A stretch of DNA of 64,000 bases from Mycobacterium palustre (GTDB lineage: Bacteria; Actinomycetota; Actinomycetes; Mycobacteriales; Mycobacteriaceae): NCBI RefSeq assembly GCF_002101785.1, contig NZ_LQPJ01000021.1, positions 62,001 through 126,000 on the forward strand. Direction: 5' to 3'. Positions 43,318 to 53,700 of this stretch are shown here, piece after piece. The notes under the pieces were generated by a model. That model did not search any database, was not told the DNA's origin, and saw only the letters and a program-made list of their open reading frames with translations. The stretch's first letter is position 1, and each line of letters opens with the position of its first letter. The position numbers and the translations under genes are program-made.

Positions 43318-44628
43318 TCACTTGCGTTGCTGCTCCTGCTCCTTGGCGCGCTGGGCCGCCTGCACGCGCCCCTCGTTGATCTCCGCCATGGCCTCGGGGA
43401 TCTCGCTGGCGGTGAACTTACCGCCGCGGCCGGTGGGAAGGCCGCCGAAGGAATAGTTCTCGTCGAATTGCGGCGCGGTCGACTCCGGCCGGCGAGCCTC
43501 GACCTTCTCGATGACGGGAGCCAGCCGGGCGGCCTTGTCGGCGACGGCCTTTTCGTCGCGCTCGATGAACTCAGGCAGCACCTCTTTGCCCATCAGCTCG
43601 ATGGACTCCATGGTGCCCTCGTGGCTGCGCGGATTGAGCAGCAGGATGATCTCGTCGACGCCGCTTTCCTCGTAGCCGCGCAGGAATTCGCGCACGGTGG
43701 CAGGCGATCCGATCGCGCCGCGCCCGGGACCGTAGGCCAGCGTCGGGTCCTTGTCCACCTCTTCGAGGTAGCGCTTCCACACTCCCGTGCGCCCGGGGGT
43801 GTGCACGCCGGTCATGTAGTAGTGCATGATCCCGAACGAGAAGAAACCGCCGCCCTGTCCGAGCCGCTGCAACGCCTGCTCGTCGGTCTTGGCCACCATC
43901 ATCGACAGGTCGCCTCCGATGGCCAGGATGTTGGGGTTGATACGCGGCGCGACCGGGACGCCGTTCTCCTCGAACTCCTTGTAGTAGCCGTTGACCCGCT
44001 CGGCCAGCGGCCCGGGACCGGTGTAGGCGAAACTCAAAGCGCCGATGGCCTTTTGGGCCGCCATCTGCACGCTGGCCGGCCGCGTGCAGGCGACCCAGAC
44101 CGGCGGGTGCGGCTTTTGCATCGGCTTGGGGATGACGTTGCGGGCCGGCATCTGGATGTGCTCGCCCTCGAATCCGGCGAAGGGCTCTTCGATCATGCAG
44201 CGGATCGCGACCTCGAGCGCCTCCTCCCACTGCGCGCGCTTGTCGGCCGGATCGATGTTGAACCCGCCGAGTTCGCCCACGGACGAGGACTCGCCGGTGC
44301 CGAACTCGACGCGTCCGTTGGAGAGCAGGTCGAGGGTGGCGATGCGCTCGGCGACCCGGGCGGGATGATTGACCGCGGGCGGCAAATGCATGATGCCGAA
44401 TCCGAGCCGGATATTCTTGGTCCGCTGGCTGGCGGCCGCCAGGAAGATTTCCGGCGCCGTGGAATGGCAGTACTCCTCGAGGAAGTGGTGCTCGGTGAGC
44501 CACACGGTGGAGAACCCCGCCTTGTCCGCCGCCTCGACCTCGTCCAGGCACTCCTGCAGCAGAACCCGCTCGTCGTCGGGGGCCCACGGGCGCGGCAGGG
44601 CGAATTCGTAGAACAGCGAGATCTTCAT
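43318..44628 (-). CDS. LLM class (luciferase-like) flavin oxidoreductase
   Basis: 436 residues. ISLFYEFALPRPW start, TVWLTEHHFLEEY (~42) typical of bacterial luciferase-like monooxygenases, LGFGIMHLPPAVNHPARVAER (~78), and VGELGGFNIDP. A perfect AGGAGG lies 6 bases before the ATG, overlapping the upstream stop. Such proteins use FMNH2 (or F420H2) to oxidise or reduce substrates. Two-component monooxygenases of this type often act beside KstD-like and Mhp-like enzymes. Confidence 0.9.
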   Translation of the reverse strand: MKISLFYEFALPRPWAPDDERVLLQECLDEVEAADKAGFSTVWLTEHHFLEEYCHSTAPEIFLAAASQRTKNIRLGFGIMHLPPAVNHPARVAERIATLDLLSNGRVEFGTGESSSVGELGGFNIDPADKRAQWEEALEVAIRCMIEEPFAGFEGEHIQMPARNVIPKPMQKPHPPVWVACTRPASVQMAAQKAIGALSFAYTGPGPLAERVNGYYKEFEENGVPVAPRINPNILAIGGDLSMMVAKTDEQALQRLGQGGGFFSFGIMHYYMTGVHTPGRTGVWKRYLEEVDKDPTLAYGPGRGAIGSPATVREFLRGYEESGVDEIILLLNPRSHEGTMESIELMGKEVLPEFIERDEKAVADKAARLAPVIEKVEARRPESTAPQFDENYSFGGLPTGRGGKFTASEIPEAMAEINEGRVQAAQRAKEQEQQRK

Positions 44629-44631
44629 GTG

Positions 44632-46371
44632 CTACCTCCTAGGAGAATTAAGGGTCCGGCCCGCAAGGTGTTTCGCGGCGACGAAGCCAAACGTCATGGC
44701 CGGGCCGATGGTCGCCCCGGCGCCGGCGTAGCTGCGCCCCATCACGGGCGCCGCGGTGTTGCCGACGGCGTACAGCCCGTGAATGACGGTGTCGTCCGGG
44801 CGCAGCACCCGTGCGTATTCGTCGGTCCGCAGCCCTCCCGATGTGCCGAGGTCGCCGAGGATGACCCGGAAGGCGTAGTACGGCGGGTTGCCCAGCGGGT
44901 ACAGGTTGGGGTTGGGCAACGTGGGGTCGCCGTAGTAGTTGTCGTAGACGCTGTCGCCGCGGTTGAAGTCGTCGTCGTGGCCCTTGCGGGCCAGTTCGTT
45001 GAAGCGGGCTGCGGTTTCGGCAAGCTGGCGCGCCGGCACGCCGATCTTGGCGGCCATGTCGTCCCAGCTCGTCGCCGACTTGACCACGCCCGACTCGAGC
45101 CACGCCCGCGGCATTTTGCGCCCGGTGGGCACCGGCGCTCCGGGGATCTTCGGGATCGGCAGGTGGCCGGCGATGACGTAGCGATTCCAGGAGCGGTGGT
45201 CGGTGATGAGCCAGCACGGGATGTGGGTGACCCCGGATTTCTGGCCCTCGATCATGGCGTGGCCGAAGTCCATGTAGGGCGCGGCCTCGTTGATGAACCT
45301 CTTGCCGTCCCCGTTGACGATGAACTGCGCCGGCATCATCCGTTCGTTGAGCATGAACTGCAGCCGGCCGTCCGGCCATTGGATGGCCGGGAACCACCAG
45401 GCCTCGTCGAGCAAGTCCGATGCGGCGCCCAGGCTTTGGCCCGCGCGGATGCCGTCTCCCATCGCCGCGGGGTTGCCGAAGCTCCAGTCCTGGTCCAGCA
45501 CCGGCAGGTGCTCTTTGCGCCAGGCGAGGTCGTGGTCGAAGCCTCCAGACGCCAGGATCACGCCCCGGCGCGCGCCGATCCGCAGCGTCCCACCGTCCCG
45601 TTGCACCAGCGCGCCGGTCACGGCTCTGTCGGGGTCGGTGAGCAGTTCGGTCATCGGCGCGTCCAGCCACAGCGGGATGCCGCGTTCGCGCATCGCCAGG
45701 CGCAGCCGGGCGGCCAGCGACTGCCCGATCGCCGCCATCCGCTCGCCGAACACCCTGGCCCGCACCATGCGCGCCACCAGCTTCAGCAGCACGCCTTTGC
45801 CGGCCCACGACTGCCTGATCCGGTAGAACGTGCGAAGCTCTTTGGGTCCCAACCAGATTCCCCTGGGGGCAAGCGCCAGCGGTTTCAGCAGCTTCTGCTC
45901 GTCGGGCCCCAGCCGCCGCAGGTCGATGGGCGGCACATTGATGGTGCTGCCGAGCTCGGAGCCGCCGGGGAGTTCGGGGTAGTAGTCGGCATAGCCCGGC
46001 TTCCAGACGAACTCGAGCCATCCCGACTGCTGCTCGAGAAATTCGAGCAGCCGCGGCGCCGACTCGACGTATTGCCGGATGCGCGCCTCGCTGACCAAAC
46101 CCTCGGTGATCTTCAGCAGGTACTCGACGACGCCCTCGGGGTCGGGGGCGTAGCCCTCCCTGCGCTGCGCGGGCGCCCCGGGAACCCAGATCCCGCCACC
46201 GGAAAGCGCGGTCGAACCGCCGAAATAGGAAGACTTTTCCACCACCAACGCGTCCAGCCCGGAGGAGTGGGCCGTCAGCGCGGCGGCCATTCCGCCGCCG
46301 CCGGACCCGACGATCAGCACGTCGACGACGTGGTCGAAGCCGTCCGGTGCCGTAGCGGATGAAGAGGTCAT
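44632..46371 (-). CDS. FAD-dependent dehydrogenase (3-ketosteroid-1-dehydrogenase-like)
   Basis: 579 residues. FAD motif [16 protein letters not shown] (~18-33), [20 protein letters not shown], central [16 protein letters not shown] (~330) and C-terminal [20 protein letters not shown]. This is the layout of KstD and flavocytochrome c-type enzymes that desaturate cyclic ketones. A related protein is encoded at 50623. The ATG overlaps the MhpB-like stop (ATGA). I infer ring desaturation before or after cleavage. Confidence 0.9.
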   Translation of the reverse strand: MTSSSATAPDGFDHVVDVLIVGSGGGGMAAALTAHSSGLDALVVEKSSYFGGSTALSGGGIWVPGAPAQRREGYAPDPEGVVEYLLKITEGLVSEARIRQYVESAPRLLEFLEQQSGWLEFVWKPGYADYYPELPGGSELGSTINVPPIDLRRLGPDEQKLLKPLALAPRGIWLGPKELRTFYRIRQSWAGKGVLLKLVARMVRARVFGERMAAIGQSLAARLRLAMRERGIPLWLDAPMTELLTDPDRAVTGALVQRDGGTLRIGARRGVILASGGFDHDLAWRKEHLPVLDQDWSFGNPAAMGDGIRAGQSLGAASDLLDEAWWFPAIQWPDGRLQFMLNERMMPAQFIVNGDGKRFINEAAPYMDFGHAMIEGQKSGVTHIPCWLITDHRSWNRYVIAGHLPIPKIPGAPVPTGRKMPRAWLESGVVKSATSWDDMAAKIGVPARQLAETAARFNELARKGHDDDFNRGDSVYDNYYGDPTLPNPNLYPLGNPPYYAFRVILGDLGTSGGLRTDEYARVLRPDDTVIHGLYAVGNTAAPVMGRSYAGAGATIGPAMTFGFVAAKHLAGRTLNSPRR

Positions 46372-47306
46372 TTCGACACGGCCGTCCGGATGGCGAAGCC
46401 GGCGATCAGCTCCGCGGCCGGCTTGTAGAAGCGCACCGTGGTCTGGTAGGGCCCCGCGGTTTCCAGCGCCGCGAACGCCGCGACCCAGGTTCGGATCTCC
46501 TGCGCCGAGCTGCCCCCCTCGTAGACGACGAACGAGTTCGACCACTGGTCGACCTCGGAAAGGCGGCCCTCGTCGACGATTTCGAGAAAGCGGTGGTCCC
46601 ACACCGGGTTGAGGGGTTGCAGTTCGCTCTCACCTTCGGCGAAGCTTTTGGCCGCCTCGATCACGGCCGCCTGCCGGGCCTGCCGTTGCTCGGCGGTCAT
46701 CGGCCGACCGTCCACGATGCGTTCCCGCACCGCCGGCGCCGCGGTCGCCAGCGTCGGCACCGGCGGGCTGTGGGAAAGCCCGCCGGATCCCACCACGAGC
46801 ACCCGCTTGTCGAGGCCGGCGAGAAAGGCGCCGACCGCGGCGCCCAGCGCCCGGCACCGATGCAATGGCCCCAGCGGCACGGCGATGGCGTTGACGAAGA
46901 TCGGTATCACCGGGTGCGCGGTGGCGTTCCCGAAGAGTTTTTCCAGCGGCTGGACCGTGCCGTGGTCGACGTCCATGCTCGCCGATACCGCGACATCGAC
47001 TCCGGCGGCGAGAACCGCGGTCGCGCAGTCGGTCGCCAGGTCTTCGGGCACGTTCAGCGGGCCCGCGTGGGTGCCGTAGTCGCCGACCCCGGTGGCGCGC
47101 GTGCCGATACAGAACGGCGGCATCGCCCTGTAGAAGAACCCGTTGTAGTGGTCCGGCGAGAAGATGACGACGAGCTCGGGGTCGTAACCTTCGACGAACT
47201 TTCGCGCGTCGGCGATGGCGCCCTCGATCTCGTCAAGCAGGCCCCGCGACGGCCCGGGGAGATTGAGGAGCGGGCTGTGCGACATACAGCACAGAGCCAG
47301 TGTCAT
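46368..47306 (-). CDS. mhpB: MhpB-like class III extradiol dioxygenase
   Basis: 312 residues, the length of E. coli MhpB (2,3-dihydroxyphenylpropionate 1,2-dioxygenase, 314). With the ATG at 47306 the catalytic His fall at 115 (DVDHGTVQP) and 179 ([10 protein letters not shown]), exactly the MhpB numbering, which decides the start over the GTG at 47318. SHSPLLNL at residues 9-16 is also conserved. It cleaves a catechol ring next to the hydroxyls using Fe(II). It overlaps the upstream MhpA-like gene by 74 bases. Confidence 0.92.
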   Translation of the reverse strand: MTLALCCMSHSPLLNLPGPSRGLLDEIEGAIADARKFVEGYDPELVVIFSPDHYNGFFYRAMPPFCIGTRATGVGDYGTHAGPLNVPEDLATDCATAVLAAGVDVAVSASMDVDHGTVQPLEKLFGNATAHPVIPIFVNAIAVPLGPLHRCRALGAAVGAFLAGLDKRVLVVGSGGLSHSPPVPTLATAAPAVRERIVDGRPMTAEQRQARQAAVIEAAKSFAEGESELQPLNPVWDHRFLEIVDEGRLSEVDQWSNSFVVYEGGSSAQEIRTWVAAFAALETAGPYQTTVRFYKPAAELIAGFAIRTAVSK

Positions 47307-48936
47307 CGGTCGGATCACCCCCTCCCGGCGTGAGTGCGAGGGCGTCGAGCAGCGACGCGCTCAGCTCGGGGGCGAGCTGGGCGATGCAAGCGCCCGCGAT
47401 GCACCGGTCGGGCCGCAAGAACAACACCGATTCGGAGTGGGTGTCGAACCAGGACTTGAGACCGCCGTCGCGGTCGCCCACGACCGCGACGTCGGGGTCG
47501 TCGTGGCCGGCCCAGTGCAGCTGAGTCGAGGGCCGCAGCGCAAAGAAGCGGGCGCCCAAGGCTTTCCAGCTGGCGAACGCCTCCTCGCCGAGGATCTGGC
47601 GCGGGTTGTTGTTCCAGCACAGCACGGCGAGCCAATCGCCGAGCACGTCGTCCAACAGCACATCTTGCTGGTTGCGGGTGTCGACCCGGGGCTGGATGAA
47701 CAGGGTGCCGACCGGCGAATCGGCGCGGCGCGGAGACGAGTGCACGACCGCGCCCTGCTCGTAGCGCGGCATCGGCTTGAAGCGCATCTCGAGCACGTAT
47801 CGCTTGAGCGAGGGCACGATCGACGCCGACCGCACCAGCAGGTCTCGCGCCGCCGCGATCCGGCGGTCGGTCGGCGAGATGACCCGGCCCACCATGGTCG
47901 ACAGGTCGATCATCGCCCGGGCGTGCTTGCGCCGTTCGACGTCGTAGGTGTCCAACAGCCGGTCGTCGGCGCGGCCCGTCACCACCGCGGCGAGCTTCCA
48001 GCCAAGGTTGGCGGCGTCGCGGATGCCGCTGTTGTAGCCCTGCCCCTGCCATACCGGCATCAGGTGCGCCGCGTCCCCGGCCAGCAGCAGCCGGCCACTG
48101 CGGAACGCGCCGGCGATGCGGGAATGATGGGTGTAGACCCGCCGGCGGATCACGTCGACGCGGTCGGGGTGCGGCACCATCCGCCCCAGCATCTGCGTCA
48201 AAAACGCCGGGTCCTCGGCCTGCTCGTCGGTCTCGTCGGCGCGAATCATGAACTCGAACCGGCGGATTCCGTGCGCGATCGAGATGGACGCGTACGGGCG
48301 TTCCGGGTCGGCGCCTACCTCGCTGTTGGGGTGGCCCAGCGGATCGTTGGCGACGTCGACGACCAGCCACCGCGTCGAAGACGTCGTCCCGTCGAAGGAC
48401 ACCCCCATCATGCGGCGGGTGGCGCTGCGCCCGCCGTCGCAGCCGACGACGTAGCGCGCCCGGACGACGGCGACGCCGTCATCGGTGCCGCACTCGACGG
48501 TCACGGCGTCGGCGGCCTGCACGCACGAGGTCATGGGGCGGTTCCACCACACGTCGACGTGATCGAATCTGTCCAGCCCTCGCAGCAACTCGGCGTCGAC
48601 GAGCGGCTGAACGAAGCCGTTGCGCTTGGGCCAGCCGAAACGCGCGTCGGGCGGCGCCATTTCGGCCAGGACGCGGCGCTTGGCGTCGACGAAGCGCAGG
48701 ATCTGGTTGGGCACGGTGTGGGGAAGGATGCGGTCGACCAGGCCGATCGACTGGAAGGTGCGCAGCGCCTCGTCGTCGAGCCCGACCCCGCGCGGATAGT
48801 CGATGAGCGAGTCGCGCTCGTCGACCACCAGCGTCCGGACCCCTTGCCGGCCAAGGATATTGGCCAGCGTCAGCCCGACCGGCCCCGCGCCGACCACCAG
48901 GACGTCGACCGAGGTGTCTTGCTCGGGGGGCTCCAT
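47233..48936 (-). CDS. mhpA: MhpA-like flavin monooxygenase
   Basis: 567 residues, close to E. coli MhpA (554), a FAD/NADH aromatic hydroxylase of 3-hydroxyphenylpropionate. FAD motif [16 protein letters not shown] (~12-27), DG motif [12 protein letters not shown] (~160), and GD motif [20 protein letters not shown] (~285-304). The ATG shares its A with the preceding stop (TGATG). Together with the MhpB- and MhpC-like neighbours it makes a hydroxylation/ring-cleavage module. True substrate could be a larger aryl acid or a steroid-like phenol. Confidence 0.92.
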   Translation of the reverse strand: MEPPEQDTSVDVLVVGAGPVGLTLANILGRQGVRTLVVDERDSLIDYPRGVGLDDEALRTFQSIGLVDRILPHTVPNQILRFVDAKRRVLAEMAPPDARFGWPKRNGFVQPLVDAELLRGLDRFDHVDVWWNRPMTSCVQAADAVTVECGTDDGVAVVRARYVVGCDGGRSATRRMMGVSFDGTTSSTRWLVVDVANDPLGHPNSEVGADPERPYASISIAHGIRRFEFMIRADETDEQAEDPAFLTQMLGRMVPHPDRVDVIRRRVYTHHSRIAGAFRSGRLLLAGDAAHLMPVWQGQGYNSGIRDAANLGWKLAAVVTGRADDRLLDTYDVERRKHARAMIDLSTMVGRVISPTDRRIAAARDLLVRSASIVPSLKRYVLEMRFKPMPRYEQGAVVHSSPRRADSPVGTLFIQPRVDTRNQQDVLLDDVLGDWLAVLCWNNNPRQILGEEAFASWKALGARFFALRPSTQLHWAGHDDPDVAVVGDRDGGLKSWFDTHSESVLFLRPDRCIAGACIAQLAPELSASLLDALALTPGGGDPTDDTGSVLYVAQPAPQSPRAVAGPA

Positions 48937-49799
48937 CACCGGCCCAGCAGGAACTCGAGATGCAGGCGATTGAACGTCTTGGCGTCCTCGTACTGCGGCC
49001 AATGGCCGCAGCCGGGCATCACCTCGAAGCGCGCCCCGGGGATCATCGACGCGATCCGCCGGCCCTCCGTCACGTCCGCGGTCGGGTCGTCGCTCGTCCA
49101 CAGCACCAGCGTCGGGGCGACGATCGCGCCGTACTCGTCCGGCCCGAGCAGGTTACGCGCCCGAATCTCGGGGTCCTGCAACGCCATGATGTCGCGCATG
49201 GCGGCGACGAATCCCGGTTGGCGATATACCCTTTGGCGGCTGGCGACCAGGTCGTCGTAGTCCTTGGACTTGTCGGCCATCAGCCACTTGATCCGCGCCT
49301 GCACCGTCTCCCAGGTCGGGTCCTCGGCGGCCGCCATGGACAGCGTGATGATCCGCTGCATCACCACCGGATCGGCCTGGGAGCCGCCGGCGGTGTTGAG
49401 GACCAGCCGGTCCACCACGTCCGGATGGTCGACGGCGGCGCGGGCGGCCACCCAGCCGCCGAGCGATTCGCCGCTCAGGCAGGCCCGGTTGACGCCGATG
49501 GCGCGCAGCACGGCCATCAGGTGCTCGACGTAGTGGCGGACCTCTAGCGGGTGGCCCGGCTTGTCGGTGTAGCCGTGGCCCAGCATGTCGATCGACCAGG
49601 TCCAGAAGTGCTCGCCGTGCGCGGCCAGGTTGCGGACGTAGGCCTCGGCGTGACCTCCGGACCCGTGCAACAGGATCAGCACCGGCTTGCCGGGATCACC
49701 GGAGCGCAGGTACCGCGTGCGCACTCCGCCCGCTTCGAGGTAGCCCTGCTCGAATGCGACGCCCTGGAGATCGCTCCATATGCTCTCGAACTCCGCCAC
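48936..49799 (-). CDS. Alpha/beta hydrolase (MhpC-like), first gene of ring-cleavage operon
   Basis: 287 residues from GTG at 49799, which has AGAGAGGA just upstream. [15 protein letters not shown] (~48), [12 protein letters not shown] (~75), nucleophile [10 protein letters not shown] (Ser ~104), acid near WTSDDPTAD (~230) and HWPQYEDA (His ~265). Consistent with C-C hydrolases of meta-cleavage products. A degenerate shared palindrome lies 17 bases upstream and an IclR gene is divergent. Confidence 0.9.
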   Translation of the reverse strand: MAEFESIWSDLQGVAFEQGYLEAGGVRTRYLRSGDPGKPVLILLHGSGGHAEAYVRNLAAHGEHFWTWSIDMLGHGYTDKPGHPLEVRHYVEHLMAVLRAIGVNRACLSGESLGGWVAARAAVDHPDVVDRLVLNTAGGSQADPVVMQRIITLSMAAAEDPTWETVQARIKWLMADKSKDYDDLVASRQRVYRQPGFVAAMRDIMALQDPEIRARNLLGPDEYGAIVAPTLVLWTSDDPTADVTEGRRIASMIPGARFEVMPGCGHWPQYEDAKTFNRLHLEFLLGR

Positions 49800-49816
49800 G
49801 GTTCCTCTCTGGCGTG

Positions 49817-49831
49817 GGAAATCTGGTTCTC
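49817..49831. promoter_or_regulatory. Degenerate operator GGAAAT-ctg-GTTCTC
   Basis: One arm (GTTCTC) is perfect; the other differs by two bases from GAGAAC. It lies 17 bases before the start of the ring-cleavage operon. It may let the shared regulator act on this operon in addition to the IclR protein. Confidence 0.4.
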
Positions 49832-49855
49832 GTATTCGACCCACTATGTGTGCTA

Positions 49856-49879
49856 ATATCGCTCACTGATGTGCGATAT
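49856..49879. promoter_or_regulatory. Inverted repeat in divergent IclR/hydrolase promoter
   Basis: Arms ATATCGC and GCGATAT, 7 bases with a 10-base spacer, in an unusually AT-rich stretch. It lies 40 bases before the IclR ATG and 57 before the hydrolase GTG. A natural site for the IclR protein encoded next to it. Confidence 0.55.
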
Positions 49880-49918
49880 ATATAGAGCTTGGCTCTCGCC
49901 CGGTGGTATGTCAAGGCC

Positions 49919-50596
49919 ATGACGGGCTCCGGGACCGGTTCGCAGACGCTGGCGCGGGGTCTTTCCGCGCTGCAGATGGTGTCCGAGTCACCGGCCGGGC
50001 TCACGGTGCAGCAGCTCGCCGACCAACTCGGGGTGCATCGCACCATCGCCCACCGGCTGCTAGCGACGTTGGCCGAATTCCGTTTGGTGACAAAGGGAAT
50101 GGACGGGCGCTACCGGCCCGGGGCCGGCCTGGCCGTGCTCGGCGCGTCCTTCGACCGCAACGTGCGCCAACTCAGCCTGCCGACGCTGCGCGCGCTGGCC
50201 GACGATCTCGGCACCACCGTGTCGCTGCTGGTCGCCGAGGGCGACCAGCAGGTGGCGATCGCGGTCATCGTGCCCAGCCACGTCGCCTACCAACTCTCCT
50301 TCCACGAGGGCAGCCGCTATCCGCTCGACCGCGGCGCCGCGGGCATCGCCCTGTTGGCGAGCATGCCGCCGCGCCCGGGAGAACGGGATCTGGTCACCGA
50401 GGCCCGCGAGCGCGGCTGGGTGACGACGTACGGGGAGATCGAACCGAACACCTACGGTCTGGCCGTGCCCGTCCACCGTCAGGCACCCTCCCCGCCGACG
50501 TGCATCAACCTCATCTCCCACCGCGAAGACGTGGTGATGCGCGGCAAGGACGCGGTCGTCACCGCCGCCAAGCAGTTGTCCGAGCTACTGAACTAA
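49919..50596 (+). CDS. IclR family transcriptional regulator
   Basis: 225 residues from the ATG at 49919 (an upstream TTG at 49889 is an alternative). Winged HTH LTVQQLADQLGVHRTIAHRL (~24-43), then the IclR ligand domain, shorter than usual (E. coli MhpR, also IclR, is ~277). It is divergent from the MhpA/B/C-like operon, just as MhpR controls mhp genes, so it is probably the local activator or repressor. Confidence 0.92.
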   Translation: MTGSGTGSQTLARGLSALQMVSESPAGLTVQQLADQLGVHRTIAHRLLATLAEFRLVTKGMDGRYRPGAGLAVLGASFDRNVRQLSLPTLRALADDLGTTVSLLVAEGDQQVAIAVIVPSHVAYQLSFHEGSRYPLDRGAAGIALLASMPPRPGERDLVTEARERGWVTTYGEIEPNTYGLAVPVHRQAPSPPTCINLISHREDVVMRGKDAVVTAAKQLSELLN

Positions 50597-50622
50597 CCAC
50601 AGCGCTGGAGGGATAGCAGTAA

Positions 50623-52239
50623 ATGCCTTGGGACCACGAAGTCGATGTAGTCGTGCTCGGGAGCGGCGGCGCCGGGCTCACGGCCGCCCTGGCGGCGGCG
50701 GTCGCCGGCGCCTCGGTGGATGTTTTCGAAAAGGCGCCCACCGTCGGCGGCACCACCGCGGTGTCGGGCGGCATTGCGTGGATTCCCGCCCACAACCGTT
50801 CTCCCGACGGGGAATTGACGGTGTCAGACGCCCTGCGCTACCTGCGCGCGCAGTCGTTGGGCTCGATGGACGACGCGCTGGTCGAGACGTTCGTGCGAAG
50901 CGGCGCGGCGATGCTCGACTTCGTCGAGGCCCACAGCGGCGTGCGCTTCGAGATCGCCGAGGGCTTCCCCGACTACCGGCCGGAGCTGCCGGGCGGGCGG
51001 CCGACCGGGGGGCGGTCGCACAGCCCCGCCGCTTTCGATCTGAACGAGCTCGGCGAGTGGGGCGCGCGCATCACGTCGTTTCCCGCCGATTGGTCCAACG
51101 TCGGATTCGACGCCGAAACCCGCGCGCGGCTGCACGCGGCGATCGACGAGAAAACCAGCGACCTGTGCGTCGCCGGCACCGCCCTGGTCGCGGGGCTGCT
51201 CCGGGGCGTGTTGGATGCCGGCGTGACGGTGCGGGTGAATGCCAGGGCCGAACAGCTCATCGCCGAAGGCGGCGAGATCACCGGGGTCCGCGTCGCGCTG
51301 AAAGGCCGCGGCGTGGACGTGCGCGCGCGCCGCGGGGTTATCCTGGCCACCGGTGGCTTCGAGTGGGATCCTGTTCTGGCGCAGGCGTTTTTGCGCGGCC
51401 CGATGCACGGAGCGGTGTCCCCGCCGAACAACACCGGCGACGGGCTGCGGATGGCGATGGCCCACGGGGCGGACCTGGCCAACATGGGCGAGGCCTGGTG
51501 GGTGCCGATCGTGCAGATCCCGGGCGACACCATCGACGGCAAGCCGCGCAGCCGCAGCGTCCGGTTGGAACGCACCCGGCCAAGGAGCATCATCGTCAAT
51601 TCGGCGGGGCGGCGGTTCGTCAACGAGGCCTGCGACTACAACTCGATGGCCGGCGCGTTCCAGTATCTCGATCCGCGCGGCGGCTATGTCAACGACCGCG
51701 CCTGGATGGTGTTCGACTCGGTTCACTTGCAGCGCTACGGATTTCTCGGTGTCGAACCCGGACAGCCGGCTCCTGACTGGTATTGCGAGTCGGCGGATCT
51801 CGCGGAGTTGGCGGCCAAGACCGGCATCGACGCCGACGGCCTCAGCCGAACCATCGAGGAATGGAATCGGCATGTGGCCTCGGGCGCCGATCCCGACTTC
51901 GGCCGCGGTTCCAGTGCCTACGACGGGTATTGGGGCGATCAGAGCGCGCCGACGCTCGCGGGAAAGACTCTGGGGCCGATCGACACCGCGCCCTTTTACG
52001 CGGTGCCGGTGCGCATCGGTGCGATGGGCACCAAGGGCGGGCCGCGCACCGACGACGACGGCCGCGTCCTGCACGTCAGCGGCGAGCCGATACCGGGTTT
52101 GTTCGCGGCGGGCAACGCCATGGGCGGCGTCACCGGACGGGCCTACGGCGGCGCCGGTGGAACCATCGGGCCCGCAATGGTTTTCGGATACCGCGCGGGC
52201 CACGCCGCCGCCACCGGGAAGTCGATCGACCTTCAGTAG
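50623..52239 (+). CDS. FAD-dependent dehydrogenase (KstD-like)
   Basis: 538 residues. FAD motif DVVVLGSGGAGLTAALAAAV (~6-25), FEKAPTVGGTTAVSGGIAWIP (approx.), [16 protein letters not shown] (~232) and C-terminal YGGAGGTIGPAMVFGYRAG. A paralog of the protein encoded at 44632; two such enzymes in the region suggest two desaturation steps or two substrates. It follows the IclR gene by 26 bases and may be co-transcribed with it. Confidence 0.9.
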   Translation: MPWDHEVDVVVLGSGGAGLTAALAAAVAGASVDVFEKAPTVGGTTAVSGGIAWIPAHNRSPDGELTVSDALRYLRAQSLGSMDDALVETFVRSGAAMLDFVEAHSGVRFEIAEGFPDYRPELPGGRPTGGRSHSPAAFDLNELGEWGARITSFPADWSNVGFDAETRARLHAAIDEKTSDLCVAGTALVAGLLRGVLDAGVTVRVNARAEQLIAEGGEITGVRVALKGRGVDVRARRGVILATGGFEWDPVLAQAFLRGPMHGAVSPPNNTGDGLRMAMAHGADLANMGEAWWVPIVQIPGDTIDGKPRSRSVRLERTRPRSIIVNSAGRRFVNEACDYNSMAGAFQYLDPRGGYVNDRAWMVFDSVHLQRYGFLGVEPGQPAPDWYCESADLAELAAKTGIDADGLSRTIEEWNRHVASGADPDFGRGSSAYDGYWGDQSAPTLAGKTLGPIDTAPFYAVPVRIGAMGTKGGPRTDDDGRVLHVSGEPIPGLFAAGNAMGGVTGRAYGGAGGTIGPAMVFGYRAGHAAATGKSIDLQ

Positions 52240-52313
52240 CGCCGGCACTGTAATTTGCCGAAGCGGCCCGAGACCTTCCCATTTTCACCTCGCCGCGTGG
52301 GAGAATGGGCCGT

Positions 52314-53285
52314 ATGGCGTTGCTCCTGTGGGATCAACACACGTGTCTGCCGTTGCAGGCCGGCGCCGCCGTCGAGCCGTTGACCCGCTACCGGCGCGAC
52401 GGCGGCGCGTTGGTGTCAATCAACGCCGGGTATGCGCCCCACGCCTTCGGCGACGCTGTAACGCTGCTACGGCACTACCGCGCCGCGGTCGATGACCACC
52501 CGCAGCTGGAGCTGGCGGCCAGCCTCGACGACGTCGATGCGATCACCCGCGCGGATCGGATCGCGGTGGTTTTCGATTTGGAAGATTCCGCCCCGCTCGA
52601 CGGTGATCTCGACAACCTGGGGCCGTTGCGGGCCCTCGGCGTTCGCACGCTGCTTCCCACCTACAACCACGCGAACCGCGCCGGCAGCGGCTGCCTGGAC
52701 GCCACCGACGGCGGCCTGACCGGCTGGGGACGCGCGCTGGTCGCCGCGATGAACGCGGTGGGCATCGTGCCGGACGGGTCTCATTGCAGCGCCCGCACCG
52801 GCCTGGACATGTGCGAGATATCCAGCGGCCCAGTCATTTACAGCCACTCCTGCATGCGCAGCGTCTGGGATCATCCACGCAACATCACCGACGAGCAGGC
52901 CCGGGCGTGTGCGGCCACCGGCGGCGTCGTCGGAATCACCGGTGTCGGCATCTTCCTCGGGCCCAACACCCCCACCCTCGGGGCGATGACCCGACACCTC
53001 GAGCACGCCGTCGATGTCGTTGGCATTGAGCACGTGGGCGTCAGCACCGACTTCTCGTTCGACTCCGCCGACTTCGTCGACGAGGCGGCGCGCAATCCGC
53101 ACTTGTTCGACGAGAGCTACACCCGTTGGGGGCCGATCCAGTGGATGCCGCCAGAGACCTTCCTGGGGCTCGAGGAGCATCTGTGTCGGCGCGGGTGGAG
53201 CGACACCGAGATCGAAGCGGTGCTGGGCGGGAATTTCCGTCGGGTGGCCCAGCAGGCCTGGAGCTCGACCGGAACGGTTAGCTGA
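52314..53285 (+). CDS. Membrane dipeptidase (M19) family protein
   Basis: 323 residues. The family's HxD motif appears as DQHTCLP (residues ~8-14), so the Asp ligand is Cys. Other ligand positions are FDLEDSAP (Glu ~87), DGSHCS (His ~158) and YSHSCM (His ~180), GVSTDFSFDSADF (~245). This could be a subfamily with altered metal binding. The ATG at 52314 is preferred to 52305 because of ribosome-binding-site spacing. M19 enzymes hydrolyse dipeptides, beta-lactams or related amides. Confidence 0.85.
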   Translation: MALLLWDQHTCLPLQAGAAVEPLTRYRRDGGALVSINAGYAPHAFGDAVTLLRHYRAAVDDHPQLELAASLDDVDAITRADRIAVVFDLEDSAPLDGDLDNLGPLRALGVRTLLPTYNHANRAGSGCLDATDGGLTGWGRALVAAMNAVGIVPDGSHCSARTGLDMCEISSGPVIYSHSCMRSVWDHPRNITDEQARACAATGGVVGITGVGIFLGPNTPTLGAMTRHLEHAVDVVGIEHVGVSTDFSFDSADFVDEAARNPHLFDESYTRWGPIQWMPPETFLGLEEHLCRRGWSDTEIEAVLGGNFRRVAQQAWSSTGTVS

Positions 53286-53652
53286 AAGCGCCGGTGATGG
53301 CCGCCATGTCGAAGTAGTCGCGCCACGCCGCGATCTTGCCGTCCCGCACCTCGAACACGCCCATCACCGGCAACGGGATCTCGCCGCCGCCCTTGCGCCG
53401 CATTACGTCGGTGCGTTCGTTCATCACCACCCGCCCATCGCCGACCTGCCGATGCACGTTGAAGTCGATACCGTCAAACGCGGCGACAAACCCTGCGATG
53501 AACTCCCTGATCGCATCCCGGCCCTGCACCGGATCCATCGGGATGTTGTGGTAGACGGCATCTTCGGTGAAATAGCCCGCCAGCTCGTCCGGGTCGGGCG
53601 CGGCCCAGCGTCGGCAGAATTCCGTCACCAGCTCGTCAGCAGAACGCGTCAT
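53278..53652 (-). CDS. Limonene-1,2-epoxide hydrolase-family protein
   Basis: 124 residues. The LEH catalytic set is visible: VYHNIP (Tyr34, Asn36), NERTDV (Arg80, Asp82) and AWRDYFD (Asp112 or 115), as in LEH and mycobacterial EphG. It should open an epoxide by direct water attack. It is divergent from the HxlR gene, with an operator-like repeat between, so it is probably that regulator's target. It overlaps the M19 gene end by 8 bases. Confidence 0.9.
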   Translation of the reverse strand: MTRSADELVTEFCRRWAAPDPDELAGYFTEDAVYHNIPMDPVQGRDAIREFIAGFVAAFDGIDFNVHRQVGDGRVVMNERTDVMRRKGGGEIPLPVMGVFEVRDGKIAAWRDYFDMAAITGAFS

Positions 53653-53700
53653 GCTGACATGAAACCCGCCGGCGTGCCGGAAGACAAGCTCGGGTGTGAT

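Noticed and set aside
43219-46362. A 1047-codon open frame on the plus strand
   Set aside because: It is antisense to the LLM and KstD-like genes, is rich in Arg/Gly/His/Val as expected from high-GC antisense codons, and shows no domain.
47215-49260. A 681-codon plus-strand open frame
   Set aside because: Antisense to the MhpA-like gene, whose motifs are unmistakable; no recognisable protein features.
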